DNA of 45,006 nt from JAWWPY01 sp033854735 (GTDB taxonomy: Bacteria; Actinomycetota; Actinomycetes; Streptosporangiales; Streptosporangiaceae), in assembly GCA_033854735.1 (NCBI GenBank), contig JAWWPY010000146.1, positions 1 to 45,006 on the forward strand. Direction: 5' to 3'. Shown here piece after piece: positions 1-7,330 of the stretch (positions within the stretch are counted from its first letter, which is position 1; every line of letters starts with the position of its first letter). Under the pieces are notes generated by a model, which ran no database searches, was not told where the DNA came from, and worked only from the letters and a program-made list of their open reading frames with translations. The position numbers and the translations under genes are program-made.

Positions 1-278
1 AGCTGGCGCGGGGGCTGGGGGCGTCGGCGTCGGCGTCGAGCAGGTTGTGTGACCGGATGGCGGCGGCGGGTTTGCTGTCTCGTGAGCGGGCTGCGGGGAG
101 CCGGCGGGAGATTGTGCTGGTTTTGACAGAGTCGGGGCGGCGGCTGGCGGGGTGGGTGCGGGAGCAGCGCCGGGGGGCGCTGGATGACCTGCTGGCGGCG
201 ATGGGGGCGGAGGGCCGGGAGGCCCTGATGCGAGGGCTGCGGGAGCTTTCCGCATCGGCCAGTAACTTGGCTGAGTAA
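1..278 (+). CDS. MarR-family regulator, C-terminal part (5' end outside window)
   Basis: Reading is open from base 3 with no start in the window, so the N-terminus is missing. What remains is the recognition helix and wing of a MarR winged helix (SRLCDRMAAAGLLSRE, then RREIVLVLTESGRRL) and the C-terminal dimerisation helix ending MRGLRELSAS. MarR proteins are dimeric DNA-binding repressors that often sense phenolic or oxidative ligands. The fragment is closely similar to the complete MarR gene at 5295-5735, so the two are paralogues. A Ser/Ala run is encoded by three copies of a 6-base unit near bases 18-37. The TAA stop lies inside a 13-base tandem repeat. Its target is unknown. Confidence 0.85.
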   Translation, partial: LARGLGASASASSRLCDRMAAAGLLSRERAAGSRREIVLVLTESGRRLAGWVREQRRGALDDLLAAMGAEGREALMRGLRELSASASNLAE

Positions 279-297
279 CTTGGCTGAATAACTTGGC
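261..297. repeat. 13-bp tandem repeat across the MarR stop codon
   Basis: AGTAACTTGGCTG occurs at 261-273 and 274-286 and a partial, slightly changed copy follows at 287-297. The stop codon of the MarR gene (276-278) is inside the second copy. The unit is not a multiple of three, and most of the array lies beyond the coding end. Confidence 0.9.
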
Positions 298-356
298 CCC
301 TGGCGGGCAGCGGCTCGGCTGCCAGCGACCGTGATCGCTCCCGTGAGGTTGTGCCG

Positions 357-641
357 ATGAACATGCATGCAATAGCCGACAGGACTCTGGACTGGCTCGA
401 CCCCGGGGCTTGCCGGGACGAGGATCCCGATCTGTTCTTCCCCATCACCTCCGCCGGGCCCGCGGTGGCCCAGGTGGCCGCGGCCAAGGCCGTGTGCGCG
501 CGGTGCACGGTGCGGGAAGCATGCTTGCGCTATGCGCTCGAGGCACGCCAGGACCATGGCGTGTGGGGCGGGATGAGCGAGGACGAGCGCCGGGCCATCC
601 GGCATGCCCGCGACGGTCAGGCTGGGCTGCTGGCGGGCTGA
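357..641 (+). CDS. WhiB-family iron-sulfur transcription factor
   Basis: A 94-residue WhiB-like protein. The four cluster-binding cysteines are C19, C47, C50 and C56 (C-X27-C-X2-C-X5-C), followed by the GVWGG turn and a basic Arg-rich C-terminal stretch (ERRAIRHARDG). Wbl proteins bind a redox- or NO-sensitive 4Fe-4S cluster and act with the primary sigma factor at promoters, typically for development, redox balance or antibiotic resistance. I chose ATG 357 because GAGG at 345-348 is 8 bases upstream. GTG 351 is only 2 bases from that site, and ATG 363 is also in frame. The gene stands alone between a MarR gene and an NADH dehydrogenase. Which Wbl subclass it belongs to cannot be decided from this sequence. 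Confidence 0.93.
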   Translation: MNMHAIADRTLDWLDPGACRDEDPDLFFPITSAGPAVAQVAAAKAVCARCTVREACLRYALEARQDHGVWGGMSEDERRAIRHARDGQAGLLAG

Positions 642-758
642 CACCCGGTCGTGGTGCGCTGGCCCGCGCCAGTAACCTAACGAACCAACGCCGTGCGTGC
701 CGCACTACGTGGCCGGAGGCTCGTTGCGGCTGGAGTGCAGCGTTGGCTGGAGGGTGCC

Positions 759-2048
759 GTGGCTAGAAGACTGCGGAGGCGGGGCCAGGCCGGCCGCGAC
801 TCGCCGCAGGTGGTGGTCGCCGGGGTTGGCTTCGCCGGGCTGGCCACGGTAAGCAGGCTGGCCCGCGCCGGGCTGTCGGTGACGCTGGTCGACCGCAACG
901 TCTACAGCACGTTCCAGCCGCTGCTCTACCAGGTGGCCACGGCCGGGCTGAGCCCGAGTGACGTCGCCTACCCGCTGCGGGGCTTCGCCCACAAGTACGG
1001 CGCGCGGTTCCGGCACGGTGAGGTGTCTGGCCTCGATCCCGCCGCCAGGCGGATCACACTGGCCGACGGCGGCCAGCTCTCCTATGACTACCTGGTCCTG
1101 GCGACCGGGGTGTCCGCCGCCTACTACGGCGTGCCCGGCGCGGCCGAGCACAGCTTCGGCCTCTATACCCGCCGCGACGCGGTGCTCCTATGCGACCAGA
1201 TCATGGCGGGCCTGGAGCGGCTCGGCGTGGCGGGGGAGGGCCCGGACGTGGGTATCACCGTGGTGGGCGGCGGTGCCACCGGCGTCGAGCTGGCCGGGAC
1301 GCTCGCGGAGCTGCGCAGCATCGCCCTGCCGAGCTCGTTTCCCGAGGTCGACGCGGCCCGGGTGCACATCAGCCTGGTGGAGCAGGCTCCCGGGCTGCTC
1401 ATGCCGTACGATCCCGCGCTGCGTGAGTACGCGCACCAGCAACTCCGCGCGCGCGGCGTCGACGTGCGGCTGGACACCAAGATCAGCGAGATCACCGAAG
1501 ACCGGGTGCTGCTCGCTGACGGCCAGGATCTGCTCAGCAATCTGACCGTATGGGCCGCGGGCGTGAGCGCACCGGAATCGGCGGGGAGCTGGAATCTTCC
1601 TCAGGGCCAGGGAGGCCGCCTCGTGACCGGCCCGGATCTGCGGGTCGCCGGGCACGACCGGATCTTCGCGGTGGGTGACATCGCGCTGATCGACGGGCAG
1701 CCGCTGCCGCAGCTCGCCCAGCCGGCCCTGCAGATGGGCAGGCACGCCGCCGGGCAGATCCGCCGGCTGGCCGCCGGGCAGCCGACTGTCCCGTTCAGCT
1801 ACCACGACAAGGGAACCATGGCCACGATCGGCAGCCGGTCCGCCGTCGTCCAGCTGCCGCACCATATCCGCGTCCGGGGCACGCTGGCCTGGCTGGCGTG
1901 GCTCGCCCTGCACCTGGTGACGCTGCTCGGCAACCGCAACCGGATCTCCGCGCTGGTCAACCTGTCGTACCGCTACCTGACCTGGAGCCACGGTGGCGGG
2001 GTCATCATTGGCGACGACCCGCCGATGCCCCCGGAGCAGGCTGCCTAA
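759..2048 (+). CDS. ndh: Type II NADH dehydrogenase (NDH-2, FAD-dependent)
   Basis: Single-subunit, non-proton-pumping NADH:quinone oxidoreductase on the cytoplasmic face of the membrane, 429 residues. The first dinucleotide fold is GVGFAG at about residues 22-27 (FAD). The second is VVGGGATGVELAG near 170 (NADH). The FAD-contacting FAVGDIA is near 305. The C-terminus has the amphipathic membrane-associating segment around WLALHLVTLLGNRNR seen in this family. Open reading begins upstream at 693, but GGAGGG at 749-754 is 4 bases before GTG 759, so this GTG is the better start and leaves a basic N-terminus (MARRLRRRG). No operon partner is evident; WhiB lies upstream on the same strand with a 117-base gap. 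Confidence 0.93.
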   Translation: MARRLRRRGQAGRDSPQVVVAGVGFAGLATVSRLARAGLSVTLVDRNVYSTFQPLLYQVATAGLSPSDVAYPLRGFAHKYGARFRHGEVSGLDPAARRITLADGGQLSYDYLVLATGVSAAYYGVPGAAEHSFGLYTRRDAVLLCDQIMAGLERLGVAGEGPDVGITVVGGGATGVELAGTLAELRSIALPSSFPEVDAARVHISLVEQAPGLLMPYDPALREYAHQQLRARGVDVRLDTKISEITEDRVLLADGQDLLSNLTVWAAGVSAPESAGSWNLPQGQGGRLVTGPDLRVAGHDRIFAVGDIALIDGQPLPQLAQPALQMGRHAAGQIRRLAAGQPTVPFSYHDKGTMATIGSRSAVVQLPHHIRVRGTLAWLAWLALHLVTLLGNRNRISALVNLSYRYLTWSHGGGVIIGDDPPMPPEQAA

Positions 2049-2060
2049 TCGCTGCCGGGT

Positions 2061-2867
2061 CTAGTCGGCGGTATCCGGCGCCGGGCGCCCGCCCACCCTC
2101 GTGACGATCTCGGTGGCCAACTCGCGGAGCTTCATGTTGCGGTTGTTCGAGGCCCGGCTCAGCGCCGCGAACGCCTGGGCGGCGTCGCAGTGTGACTCGG
2201 CCATGATGATGCCGATCGCGTGGTCGATTACCGCCCGGGACCGCAGGGCCTGCTCAAGTTGAGCAGCCAGATCACGGGCCTCGGAGTAGCGGCTGATAAC
2301 CACGATGGCGGCCGCCGCAGGTGCGGTGAACAGCGAGATGAGCTCTTCGTCCAGCCGGTCGAAGCCGTCGTCGTCGTGGCTGGACAGGTTCAGGGCGCCC
2401 ACCGGCCGCCCGGCCATGCTGAGGCCGGCCGAAAGGTAACTGCGCAGGCCCAGTTCCTTGGCCAGGCTGGTGAACTCCGGCCACCGTTGCTCCGCTTCGC
2501 GCAGGCTCCATCGGTTGACCTGCTGACGCCGGGCGGCGTCCAGGCATGGGCCGTCCAGCAAGAGGTACTGGCGGCGATCCAGTTCGTAGGTTTCTTCGTC
2601 GGTGCCCGCGAAGGTACTTGGCTGACCTTTGTCGTCGAGTACCGTGACACTCGCGGCGTGGCACCCCGGGATCGAGCGGAGTGCGAGCACCAGGATGCTT
2701 CGCAGCGTGTCGCGGACCGACTCGTCCTCAGTCAGCGTCCGGGCCAACGTGGTGAGTGACTCGACGAGCGTCTCGTACCGTTCGCTGGGCAACGGCAACG
2801 GCAACGGCGTGTCGGGCGCCACTACGGCCACCCCCTGTCTGGCTGGTAGGACTGCTGAGTAGGTCAC
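2061..2867 (-). CDS. GAF and ANTAR domain transcription antitermination regulator
   Basis: A 268-residue cytosolic regulator. The GAF sensor domain spans about residues 45-190 (with SLREAEQRWPEF and GALNLSS). The C-terminal ANTAR domain, about 198-258, has the three-helix pattern ALRSRAVIDHAIGIIMAE followed by AFAALSRASNNRNMKLRELA. ANTAR domains bind paired RNA hexaloop hairpins in leader RNAs and prevent termination; the GAF part is presumed to sense a small ligand or a partner. Start is GTG with no strong Shine-Dalgarno. The N-terminus has a PLPLPLP run encoded by three 6-base repeats (2788-2805 region). It is convergent with ndh, 12 bases apart. No ligand or target can be named. Confidence 0.93.
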   Translation of the reverse strand: MTYSAVLPARQGVAVVAPDTPLPLPLPSERYETLVESLTTLARTLTEDESVRDTLRSILVLALRSIPGCHAASVTVLDDKGQPSTFAGTDEETYELDRRQYLLLDGPCLDAARRQQVNRWSLREAEQRWPEFTSLAKELGLRSYLSAGLSMAGRPVGALNLSSHDDDGFDRLDEELISLFTAPAAAAIVVISRYSEARDLAAQLEQALRSRAVIDHAIGIIMAESHCDAAQAFAALSRASNNRNMKLRELATEIVTRVGGRPAPDTAD

Positions 2868-3170
2868 CCGGTTCCGGATCGACTGGCGGGTTGGGCGGAC
2901 TGACGTTCTGCGGGACGAGGGCGATCCTCATCACCGGGCCTCCTCCGAGGTTCCGTGGGATCACGTGCCGTGGAGGAGGCAGGAAAGCAGGATTGCGCTA
3001 CAGCCGGCCTATCAGCGGAGCGCCAGCAGGCACACCTCACCACGACGCCATGAGAGCGCGATGGTGTGCCTGCTTCTAGACACTAGCCGTCTATCTTGCC
3101 ACAGATGGGATGGCTCAAAACCGAATCTGGGCGGTCGGCCGCAGCCCGCGTGAACGCCCGTCGCGATGGC
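2868..3170. other. Intergenic stretch, 303 bases, containing one hairpin
   Basis: I find no convincing gene here; open frames on both strands lack a recognisable family or ribosome site. The notable element is a 12-bp inverted repeat at 3025-3074, listed separately. The segment separates the GAF-ANTAR gene start from the end of the small HTH-like gene, both on the minus strand. Confidence 0.6.
3025..3074 (-). terminator. 12-bp perfect inverted repeat, probable terminator
   Basis: AGCAGGCACACC (3025-3036) and its exact reverse complement GGTGTGCCTGCT (3063-3074) are separated by 26 bases. It lies about 100 bases past the stop of the minus-strand gene at 3171-3611. There is no U-tract, which is usual for actinobacterial hairpin terminators. 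An operator role for the downstream GAF-ANTAR gene is possible. Confidence 0.4.
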
Positions 3171-3611
3171 CTACACGGGATGCCCCCGCGCGCGCAGAGC
3201 GGTATGCCTGCGCTGTGCCTCCTCGGCCGGGATGCCGATGATCGCGGCTATCACATCCCAGCTCAGATCAACCTGCTGGGCCCCGTCAAGCAGGTCGGTC
3301 TCGAGCTGGTCGAGATAGAGGCGAAGATTGCAGAGCATCACGAGGGCGGCGCCGACGTCGAGCGCGTCGGCCCGGCGTCCCGCCTCGCCGCGGGCCGCGT
3401 CGATCACCGAATTAATGGCGTGAACATCGTCCATCGGCCGGGCAGGCATCTCACCAGCATGATCCCCGCCGCTCACCAAATAGCGGGAGGCAAGGCGGGA
3501 GCGCGCGTTATCCACGACGTCCGGGTCTGGAGCTGGGATCTCGTCGCAGAAGGATGAGAGGGCAGCAGCGGCTTCGGGGGTGGGGACGCCGTCCGCTTCG
3601 TCTGTGAGCAT
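3171..3611 (-). CDS. Small soluble protein with a C-terminal HTH-like helix pair, function unknown
   Basis: 146 residues, acidic N-terminal half, no membrane segment. I do not recognise a named family. The middle part (DALDVGAALVMLCNLRLYLDQLE) is predicted helical. The C-terminus (SWDVIAAIIGIPAEEAQRRHTAL) follows the W-xx-IA-xx-GI-x-xx-A-xxR pattern of helix-turn-helix segments in small actinobacterial proteins. ATG 3611 is preceded by CAGGAG with a 7-base gap, a strong ribosome site, but that site is buried in a long inverted repeat (3612-3647). It lies downstream of the STAS/MEDS-ATPase pair on the same strand, separated by 149 bases that hold two hairpins. Role in that pathway is possible but not shown. 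Confidence 0.7.
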   Translation of the reverse strand: MLTDEADGVPTPEAAAALSSFCDEIPAPDPDVVDNARSRLASRYLVSGGDHAGEMPARPMDDVHAINSVIDAARGEAGRRADALDVGAALVMLCNLRLYLDQLETDLLDGAQQVDLSWDVIAAIIGIPAEEAQRRHTALRARGHPV

Positions 3612-3647
3612 GGCTAACTCCTGCTGTCACGAGTGACAGGAGTAGCC
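3612..3647 (-). promoter_or_regulatory. Long inverted repeat covering the ribosome binding site of 3171-3611
   Basis: GGCTAACTCCTGCTGTCAC (3612-3630) pairs with GTGACAGGAGTAGCC (3633-3647); all 15 bases of the shorter arm pair, leaving a 1-base and a 3-base bulge in the other. On the minus-strand transcript the start codon follows the stem directly, and the CAGGAG ribosome site lies inside the 3' arm. Folding would hide the site. The same symmetry could instead be a repressor operator. Confidence 0.65.
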
Positions 3648-3660
3648 GCGCTGCTGGGCT

Positions 3661-3692
3661 ACTTTCCGGGGCGCGTACTGCGCCGGGAAAGT
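3661..3692 (-). terminator. Near-perfect inverted repeat between the STAS/MEDS-ATPase unit and the next gene
   Basis: ACTTTCCGGGGCGC (3661-3674) and GCGCCGGGAAAGT (3680-3692) pair almost completely around a 5-base loop. It lies 69 bases beyond the stop of the MEDS-ATPase gene on the minus strand, so it is probably its terminator. It also lies in the leader of the next gene and could act with the hairpin at 3612-3647. Confidence 0.45.
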
Positions 3693-3760
3693 ATGGTCCG
3701 GGGTGGCGGCCCGAGTCAAGGGGGCGGGGCGACTCAGCCGAAGAAGTCCCCGTTAGGCCA

Positions 3761-4711
3761 TCAGAGGTCCTGGTGGACGCGGATGGCGGTGCCGTCAGGC
3801 GAGGAGTAGATCTGGACGAGATCGCAGAGCTGGTTGGCCAGCCAGAGGCCGCCTCCGTCACCGGCGGAAAGAACTGGTGGTAGCCGGCCAGCGAGGGGTG
3901 CCGTGATGTGCCCGCGGTCGGACACCTCGCAGACCACCGAGTGCTCGTCCCGCCACATCCGGAGCTCGCCCTGGCCGCCGCCGTGCCGGAGGCTGTTGGT
4001 AGCGATCTCGTTGACCGCCAGCACCATGGCGGCGGCTGGCTCCTGCTCAAGTCCGGCCCGTTCGGCCTGCTCCGCGACGAACGCCCGCATCCGGCGCAGC
4101 CCGCCGGTGGCGAAGGACATGTGGGCCGCATCAGCGGGCCGGGGAGGTACCGGCCGGGCAAACGGGTCGGCGATGTCGATGGGCTGGAAGGTTCCGCACG
4201 GCCGCTGCTCGCCGCCCCGGGCGACGTAGGGGTGGGTCCGCTGTGCTTCATCGATGATGTCGGCGGTGAGCGCCTCGAGGTCATAGGGGCACAGCAGCCA
4301 GAACGGGGTGGCCGCGTCAAAGGCGACGTTCAGGAGTGCTTCGTGAAGCTGGCATTCAGCCAGCTCGGTGGGGGACCGCTCGGGGTATATCGGTTCCCCG
4401 ATACCCCATAGCTGCGCTGCCCCGGCATTGGCCTGGACGAATGCCAGCCAGGCCGCGATGATCCGCGCCGGGTTGTCGCCGACGTCGGCCATGTCGGCGA
4501 AGTGCACGTGGTCGGCGTCAGCCTGCAATTCCTGGCGGAGCAGGTCGATCTTCGCTCCGCTCACGACGACGAGGATCGGGTCGCCCGCATCGATCGCCCG
4601 GCGGATGAACGACATCGTCCCGGTGCGGAACTCGGCTGTGTCGGCGTACAGAAATGCCTCGTGGCGGTACCCGCGGGCGGTTTCTCCCAGGGGCACCTGC
4701 GTCATGCTCAT
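3761..4711 (-). CDS. MEDS-domain sensor with RsbW-like ATPase (serine kinase/anti-sigma) domain
   Basis: 316 residues in two domains. Residues about 12-175 are a MEDS (DcmR-type sensory) domain, with HEAFLYADTAEF at its start and GEPIYPERSPTEL in the middle. Residues about 190-312 are a HATPase_c_2 domain: N-box AVNEIATNSLRHGG, then SDRG and GDGGGLWLANQLCD as the glycine boxes. RsbW-type proteins phosphorylate STAS antagonists and bind sigma factors; the MEDS part presumably senses a signal. It follows the STAS gene (4762-5145) with a 50-base gap on the same strand, so the two form a kinase-substrate pair. No clear ribosome site; ATG codons at 4711 and 4705 are both possible starts. No sigma factor gene is nearby. 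Confidence 0.9.
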   Translation of the reverse strand: MSMTQVPLGETARGYRHEAFLYADTAEFRTGTMSFIRRAIDAGDPILVVVSGAKIDLLRQELQADADHVHFADMADVGDNPARIIAAWLAFVQANAGAAQLWGIGEPIYPERSPTELAECQLHEALLNVAFDAATPFWLLCPYDLEALTADIIDEAQRTHPYVARGGEQRPCGTFQPIDIADPFARPVPPRPADAAHMSFATGGLRRMRAFVAEQAERAGLEQEPAAAMVLAVNEIATNSLRHGGGQGELRMWRDEHSVVCEVSDRGHITAPLAGRLPPVLSAGDGGGLWLANQLCDLVQIYSSPDGTAIRVHQDL

Positions 4712-4761
4712 CGTCGCATCAGCGGCACGTCAACAGTCCAGTCCGAGGTCGCCTGTCATCC

Positions 4762-5145
4762 TCAGGCGCCATCATAGAACAGTCCAGGCGTGGTATCCCA
4801 GCCTATGACCTGCAATATAGTCCGCAGGTAGGGCGGAACTTCGTGCAGGATGAGCCGCTTTGCGCTCCGGCCCTGGCCGTCGCCGCCGGTCCCGGCCAGG
4901 CTGAGTATGGCCCGCAGACCGGTGAGATCGCAGTAAGTCACGGCGGCCAGGTTGATGTGGGCTTCGCGCGGCTCATCCGCCAGCCCCGCCAGCGCGTGCA
5001 CCAGGCCTGGGCAGGTGGCCTCGTCGATCTCACCGGCTATCACCAGGACGGCCGGAAAGTCCGTGCGGCTGATCCGCAGCACTCCGTCGTCATAGACATC
5101 GCGACAGCTCTGGCTACCGGTACCCACGGCCCATTCCGGGTGCAC
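4762..5145 (-). CDS. STAS-domain anti-sigma factor antagonist
   Basis: 127 residues, one STAS domain (about 20-118) with the pattern AVLVIAGEIDEAT, then HINLAAVTYCDLTGLRAI. In SpoIIAA and RsbV the loop reads D-S-[ST]-G and the first serine is phosphorylated by the partner kinase. Here it is D73-L74-T75-G76: leucine holds that position and only the adjacent Thr could be phosphorylated. The GTG start has no obvious Shine-Dalgarno; a GTG further in is also possible. It is first in a two-gene unit with the MEDS-ATPase. By family it should compete with a sigma or effector protein for the kinase. Confidence 0.88.
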   Translation of the reverse strand: MHPEWAVGTGSQSCRDVYDDGVLRISRTDFPAVLVIAGEIDEATCPGLVHALAGLADEPREAHINLAAVTYCDLTGLRAILSLAGTGGDGQGRSAKRLILHEVPPYLRTILQVIGWDTTPGLFYDGA

Positions 5146-5294
5146 ACGAAGAGCTAGCGAGCCGCGTCTCAGGACTCAACCGGCGGGAGAAATGGCGCGC
5201 TGGCCATCTGGACCAGCCGCGCGACGCATTATGGTCTACGGTCCCGGGCCGACGCAAGCTGGCTGTGCAACCAGCGGCCGGAGCCGGCTAGGAC

Positions 5295-5735
5295 TCAGCC
5301 GGCAAGCTCCCTCAGCCCGCGGGCCAGCGCCTGGCGGCCATCCGGCGTCATCGACCGGAGCACCTGCGCCACGACGGTCCGGCGCTGGCCCCGCACCCAG
5401 CGAACAAGCCGCCGGCCCGACCCGGTAGCAAGCAGCACGATCTCGCGCCGGCTCGCGGCGGCGCGGCCACACGTCAGCAGCCCAGCCGCCTCCATGCGGT
5501 CGCACAGCCTGCTCGTCGCCGACGTGGAGCGGCCCAGCGCCCTGGCCAGGCGGCCGAGGTTGAGGTGGCCGGCCCGGTCGATGAGGAGCAGCGCACGCAC
5601 CTCGGCCATGGGAACCGCGCATCCGAGTTCCTCGAGGGCGAGGTCGCATTTCTCGAGCAGCGTGGCGAACCCAGCTTCAGCGGACGCCACATCCAGCTGG
5701 CTGTCCCCGGGGCGCTGGACCGTGTCGCGTTCCAT
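5295..5735 (-). CDS. MarR-family transcriptional regulator
   Basis: 146 residues, full-length MarR: N-terminal dimer helices, then the winged helix (NLGRLARALGRSTSATSRLCDRMEAAGLL) and wing (SRREIVLLATGSGRRL), and a C-terminal helix ending ALARGLRELAG. ATG 5735 has AGGAGG 5 bases upstream. It is divergent from the PfpI-antiporter operon (5964 onward), with a 228-base shared upstream region holding a perfect 10-bp inverted repeat. By the usual MarR arrangement it may control that operon and itself. It is a close paralogue of the fragment at 1-278. One cysteine follows helix 4 (LLTCGRAA), but I cannot tell whether it senses redox. Confidence 0.92.
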   Translation of the reverse strand: MERDTVQRPGDSQLDVASAEAGFATLLEKCDLALEELGCAVPMAEVRALLLIDRAGHLNLGRLARALGRSTSATSRLCDRMEAAGLLTCGRAAASRREIVLLATGSGRRLVRWVRGQRRTVVAQVLRSMTPDGRQALARGLRELAG

Positions 5736-5789
5736 CAGGACCTCCTCACGGGGCCGTCGTACTCAGTGCCCGTCCGCCCTGACACTGTC

Positions 5790-5819
5790 CGCCCGGCCCC
5801 ACTTCATGCGGGCCGGGCG
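5790..5819. promoter_or_regulatory. Perfect 10-bp inverted repeat in the MarR/PfpI divergent region
   Basis: CGCCCGGCCC (5790-5799) and GGGCCGGGCG (5810-5819) flank 10 bases, giving a 20-base centre-to-centre spacing, two DNA turns. It lies 55 bases above the MarR start and 145 above pfpI. It is a candidate MarR operator, though its GC-rich composition makes chance symmetry more likely. Confidence 0.35.
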
Positions 5820-5963
5820 CGCGGCATTCGCGGGCGGCCACGCCAGCGGGCGATGTTAGTGGGGCAGATCGGCGGGTAGACGACCCCGGGCCATAGACGT
5901 GCGCCCTGGACCGGCGGATGCTCATCGCTCGCCGCAGGTGGAGGCGCCGGAGGAGGGAAGACC

Positions 5964-6527
5964 ATGGGGACCGCGCTGAAGTCCGCGTCGGTGGCGTTTC
6001 TCGCTGCCGCCGAGGGCACAGAGCAGTCGGAGTTGCAGCATCCCTGGGATGCGGTGATCGCGCAGGGCGGGCATCCGGTGCTCATCTCGCCCGCACCGGA
6101 GGCGATCCAGATGTTCGAGCATCTGGACCGTGGTGACACCATGCCCGTGGACGTCCAGGCCGGGACCGCCCTGGTAGCGGACTTCGCCGGACTGGTGCTG
6201 CCCGGCGGGGTCGCGAACCCGGACCAGCTGCGCACCGAGCCGGCCGCGGTCGCTTTCGCCCGGGGCTTCTTCGACGCGGGCAAGCCGGTCGCCGCGATCT
6301 GTCACGCACCGTGGACGCTGATCGAGGCCGACGTGGTCGGCGGGCGCACCCTGACGTCGTGGCCCAGCCTGCGGACCGACATCAGGAACGCGGGCGGCAC
6401 ATGGGTCGACGAGCAGGTCGTGGTCTGCTCGGCCGGCCCGAACACCCTGGTCACGAGCCGCCGTCCGCACGACCTGCCCGCCTTCTGCGACGCCTTGGTC
6501 CAGGTCTTCGGGGAAGCGATCGGCTGA
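5964..6527 (+). CDS. DJ-1/PfpI family protein (type 1 glutamine amidotransferase-like)
   Basis: 187 residues. The nucleophile elbow AICHAPW gives C113 with adjacent H114, and E20 (EGTEQSEL) is the acidic partner that tunes the cysteine. This matches the YhbO/PfpI branch, linked to repair of glyoxal-type damage or general stress; the activity is inferred from the family. Near-continuous GGAGGAGGGA precedes ATG 5964. The stop is 9 bases before mrpE, so it is probably the first gene of the antiporter operon, which suggests a stress-related regulon. The usual family length is 170-190, so it is intact. Confidence 0.92.
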   Translation: MGTALKSASVAFLAAAEGTEQSELQHPWDAVIAQGGHPVLISPAPEAIQMFEHLDRGDTMPVDVQAGTALVADFAGLVLPGGVANPDQLRTEPAAVAFARGFFDAGKPVAAICHAPWTLIEADVVGGRTLTSWPSLRTDIRNAGGTWVDEQVVVCSAGPNTLVTSRRPHDLPAFCDALVQVFGEAIG

Positions 6528-6536
6528 GGGCACACG

Positions 6537-7073
6537 ATGGCCGTCCGGGTGATCGCGCTGTTCTGCTGGGCGTTCCTGGTCTGGGTCCTGCTGACCTGGA
6601 CACTGACACTGGAGCAGATGCTGTTCGGGGCGGGGATCTCGGTGGGCGTCGCGGTGGCGCTCGCACCGCTGGGCCGGGTAGCCGGCCCGTGGCGGCTGCT
6701 GGCTCCGCGCCGGCTGGCCGCGACCGTGGGCCTTTTCGCGCTGGCCGCGAGGCGGATCGTGCTGGCCAACCTGCGGCTGTCCTGGCTGATCTGGCATCCG
6801 CGCATACCGCTGCGCAGTGGCATGGTCATCGTGCCCACGTCGCAGCGCTCGGCGGGCGGCCTGACCGCGGTCGGCCTGATCACCTCGCTCATCGTCGACA
6901 ACCAGCTCGTCGACCTGGACCCCAGCCGGGCGCAGCTTCAGTATCACGCGGTCGAGGTCCCCGGCGGCGGCCCGGAGAACGCGCGGGAAGCCATCAACGG
7001 GCCGGTGGAGGACCTGCTGGCGGCGTACCGCTCCGGGCAGGATGCCGACGAGCAGAGCCCGGCAGCCCGATGA
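6537..7073 (+). CDS. mrpE: Na+/H+ antiporter subunit MrpE/MnhE
   Basis: 178-residue membrane protein of the MnhE family. Two or three N-terminal hydrophobic helices (ALFCWAFLVWVLLTW and following) precede the conserved cytosolic part IVLANLRLSWLIWHP, then LITSLIVDNQLVDLDP. It is the first of seven antiporter genes. TGAGGGC from the upstream stop region serves as ribosome site. Mrp complexes exchange cytoplasmic Na+ (or K+, Ca2+) for protons and need all subunits. The C-terminal 25 residues are hydrophilic. The stop codon overlaps the next start (ATGA). Confidence 0.92.
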   Translation: MAVRVIALFCWAFLVWVLLTWTLTLEQMLFGAGISVGVAVALAPLGRVAGPWRLLAPRRLAATVGLFALAARRIVLANLRLSWLIWHPRIPLRSGMVIVPTSQRSAGGLTAVGLITSLIVDNQLVDLDPSRAQLQYHAVEVPGGGPENAREAINGPVEDLLAAYRSGQDADEQSPAAR

Positions 7074-7330
7074 CTGAGATCTGCCTGGCTGTCGCGATCA
7101 CCGAGGTGGCGATCGCGGCCCTGCTCATCGTCCGGCTGGCGGCGGGACCGACCGTATCGGACCGGATCGTGGCGCTCAACACGATGTCGACCCAGGCCAC
7201 GCTGGCCGTTCTGTTCTTCGCCGCGTTCGCCGGCCGGGCCATCTACCTGGACGTCGCGCTGTGGCTGGCGTCGTTCAGCTACCTCGGTGCCATCGTGTGG
7301 TCGCGCTACCTGGAGCGGGGGCTGCTGTGA
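7070..7330 (+). CDS. mrpF: Na+/H+ antiporter subunit MrpF/MnhF
   Basis: 86 residues with three hydrophobic helices. The family signature is RLAAGPTVSDRIVALNTMS between helices 1 and 2, and SYLGAIVWSRYLERG at the end. Start ATG 7070 overlaps the mrpE stop by four bases, and its own stop overlaps the GTG of mrpG, so translation is coupled. The conserved Asp in SDRIVALN is present. It is a structural subunit of the antiporter membrane arm. Confidence 0.92.
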   Translation: MTEICLAVAITEVAIAALLIVRLAAGPTVSDRIVALNTMSTQATLAVLFFAAFAGRAIYLDVALWLASFSYLGAIVWSRYLERGLL

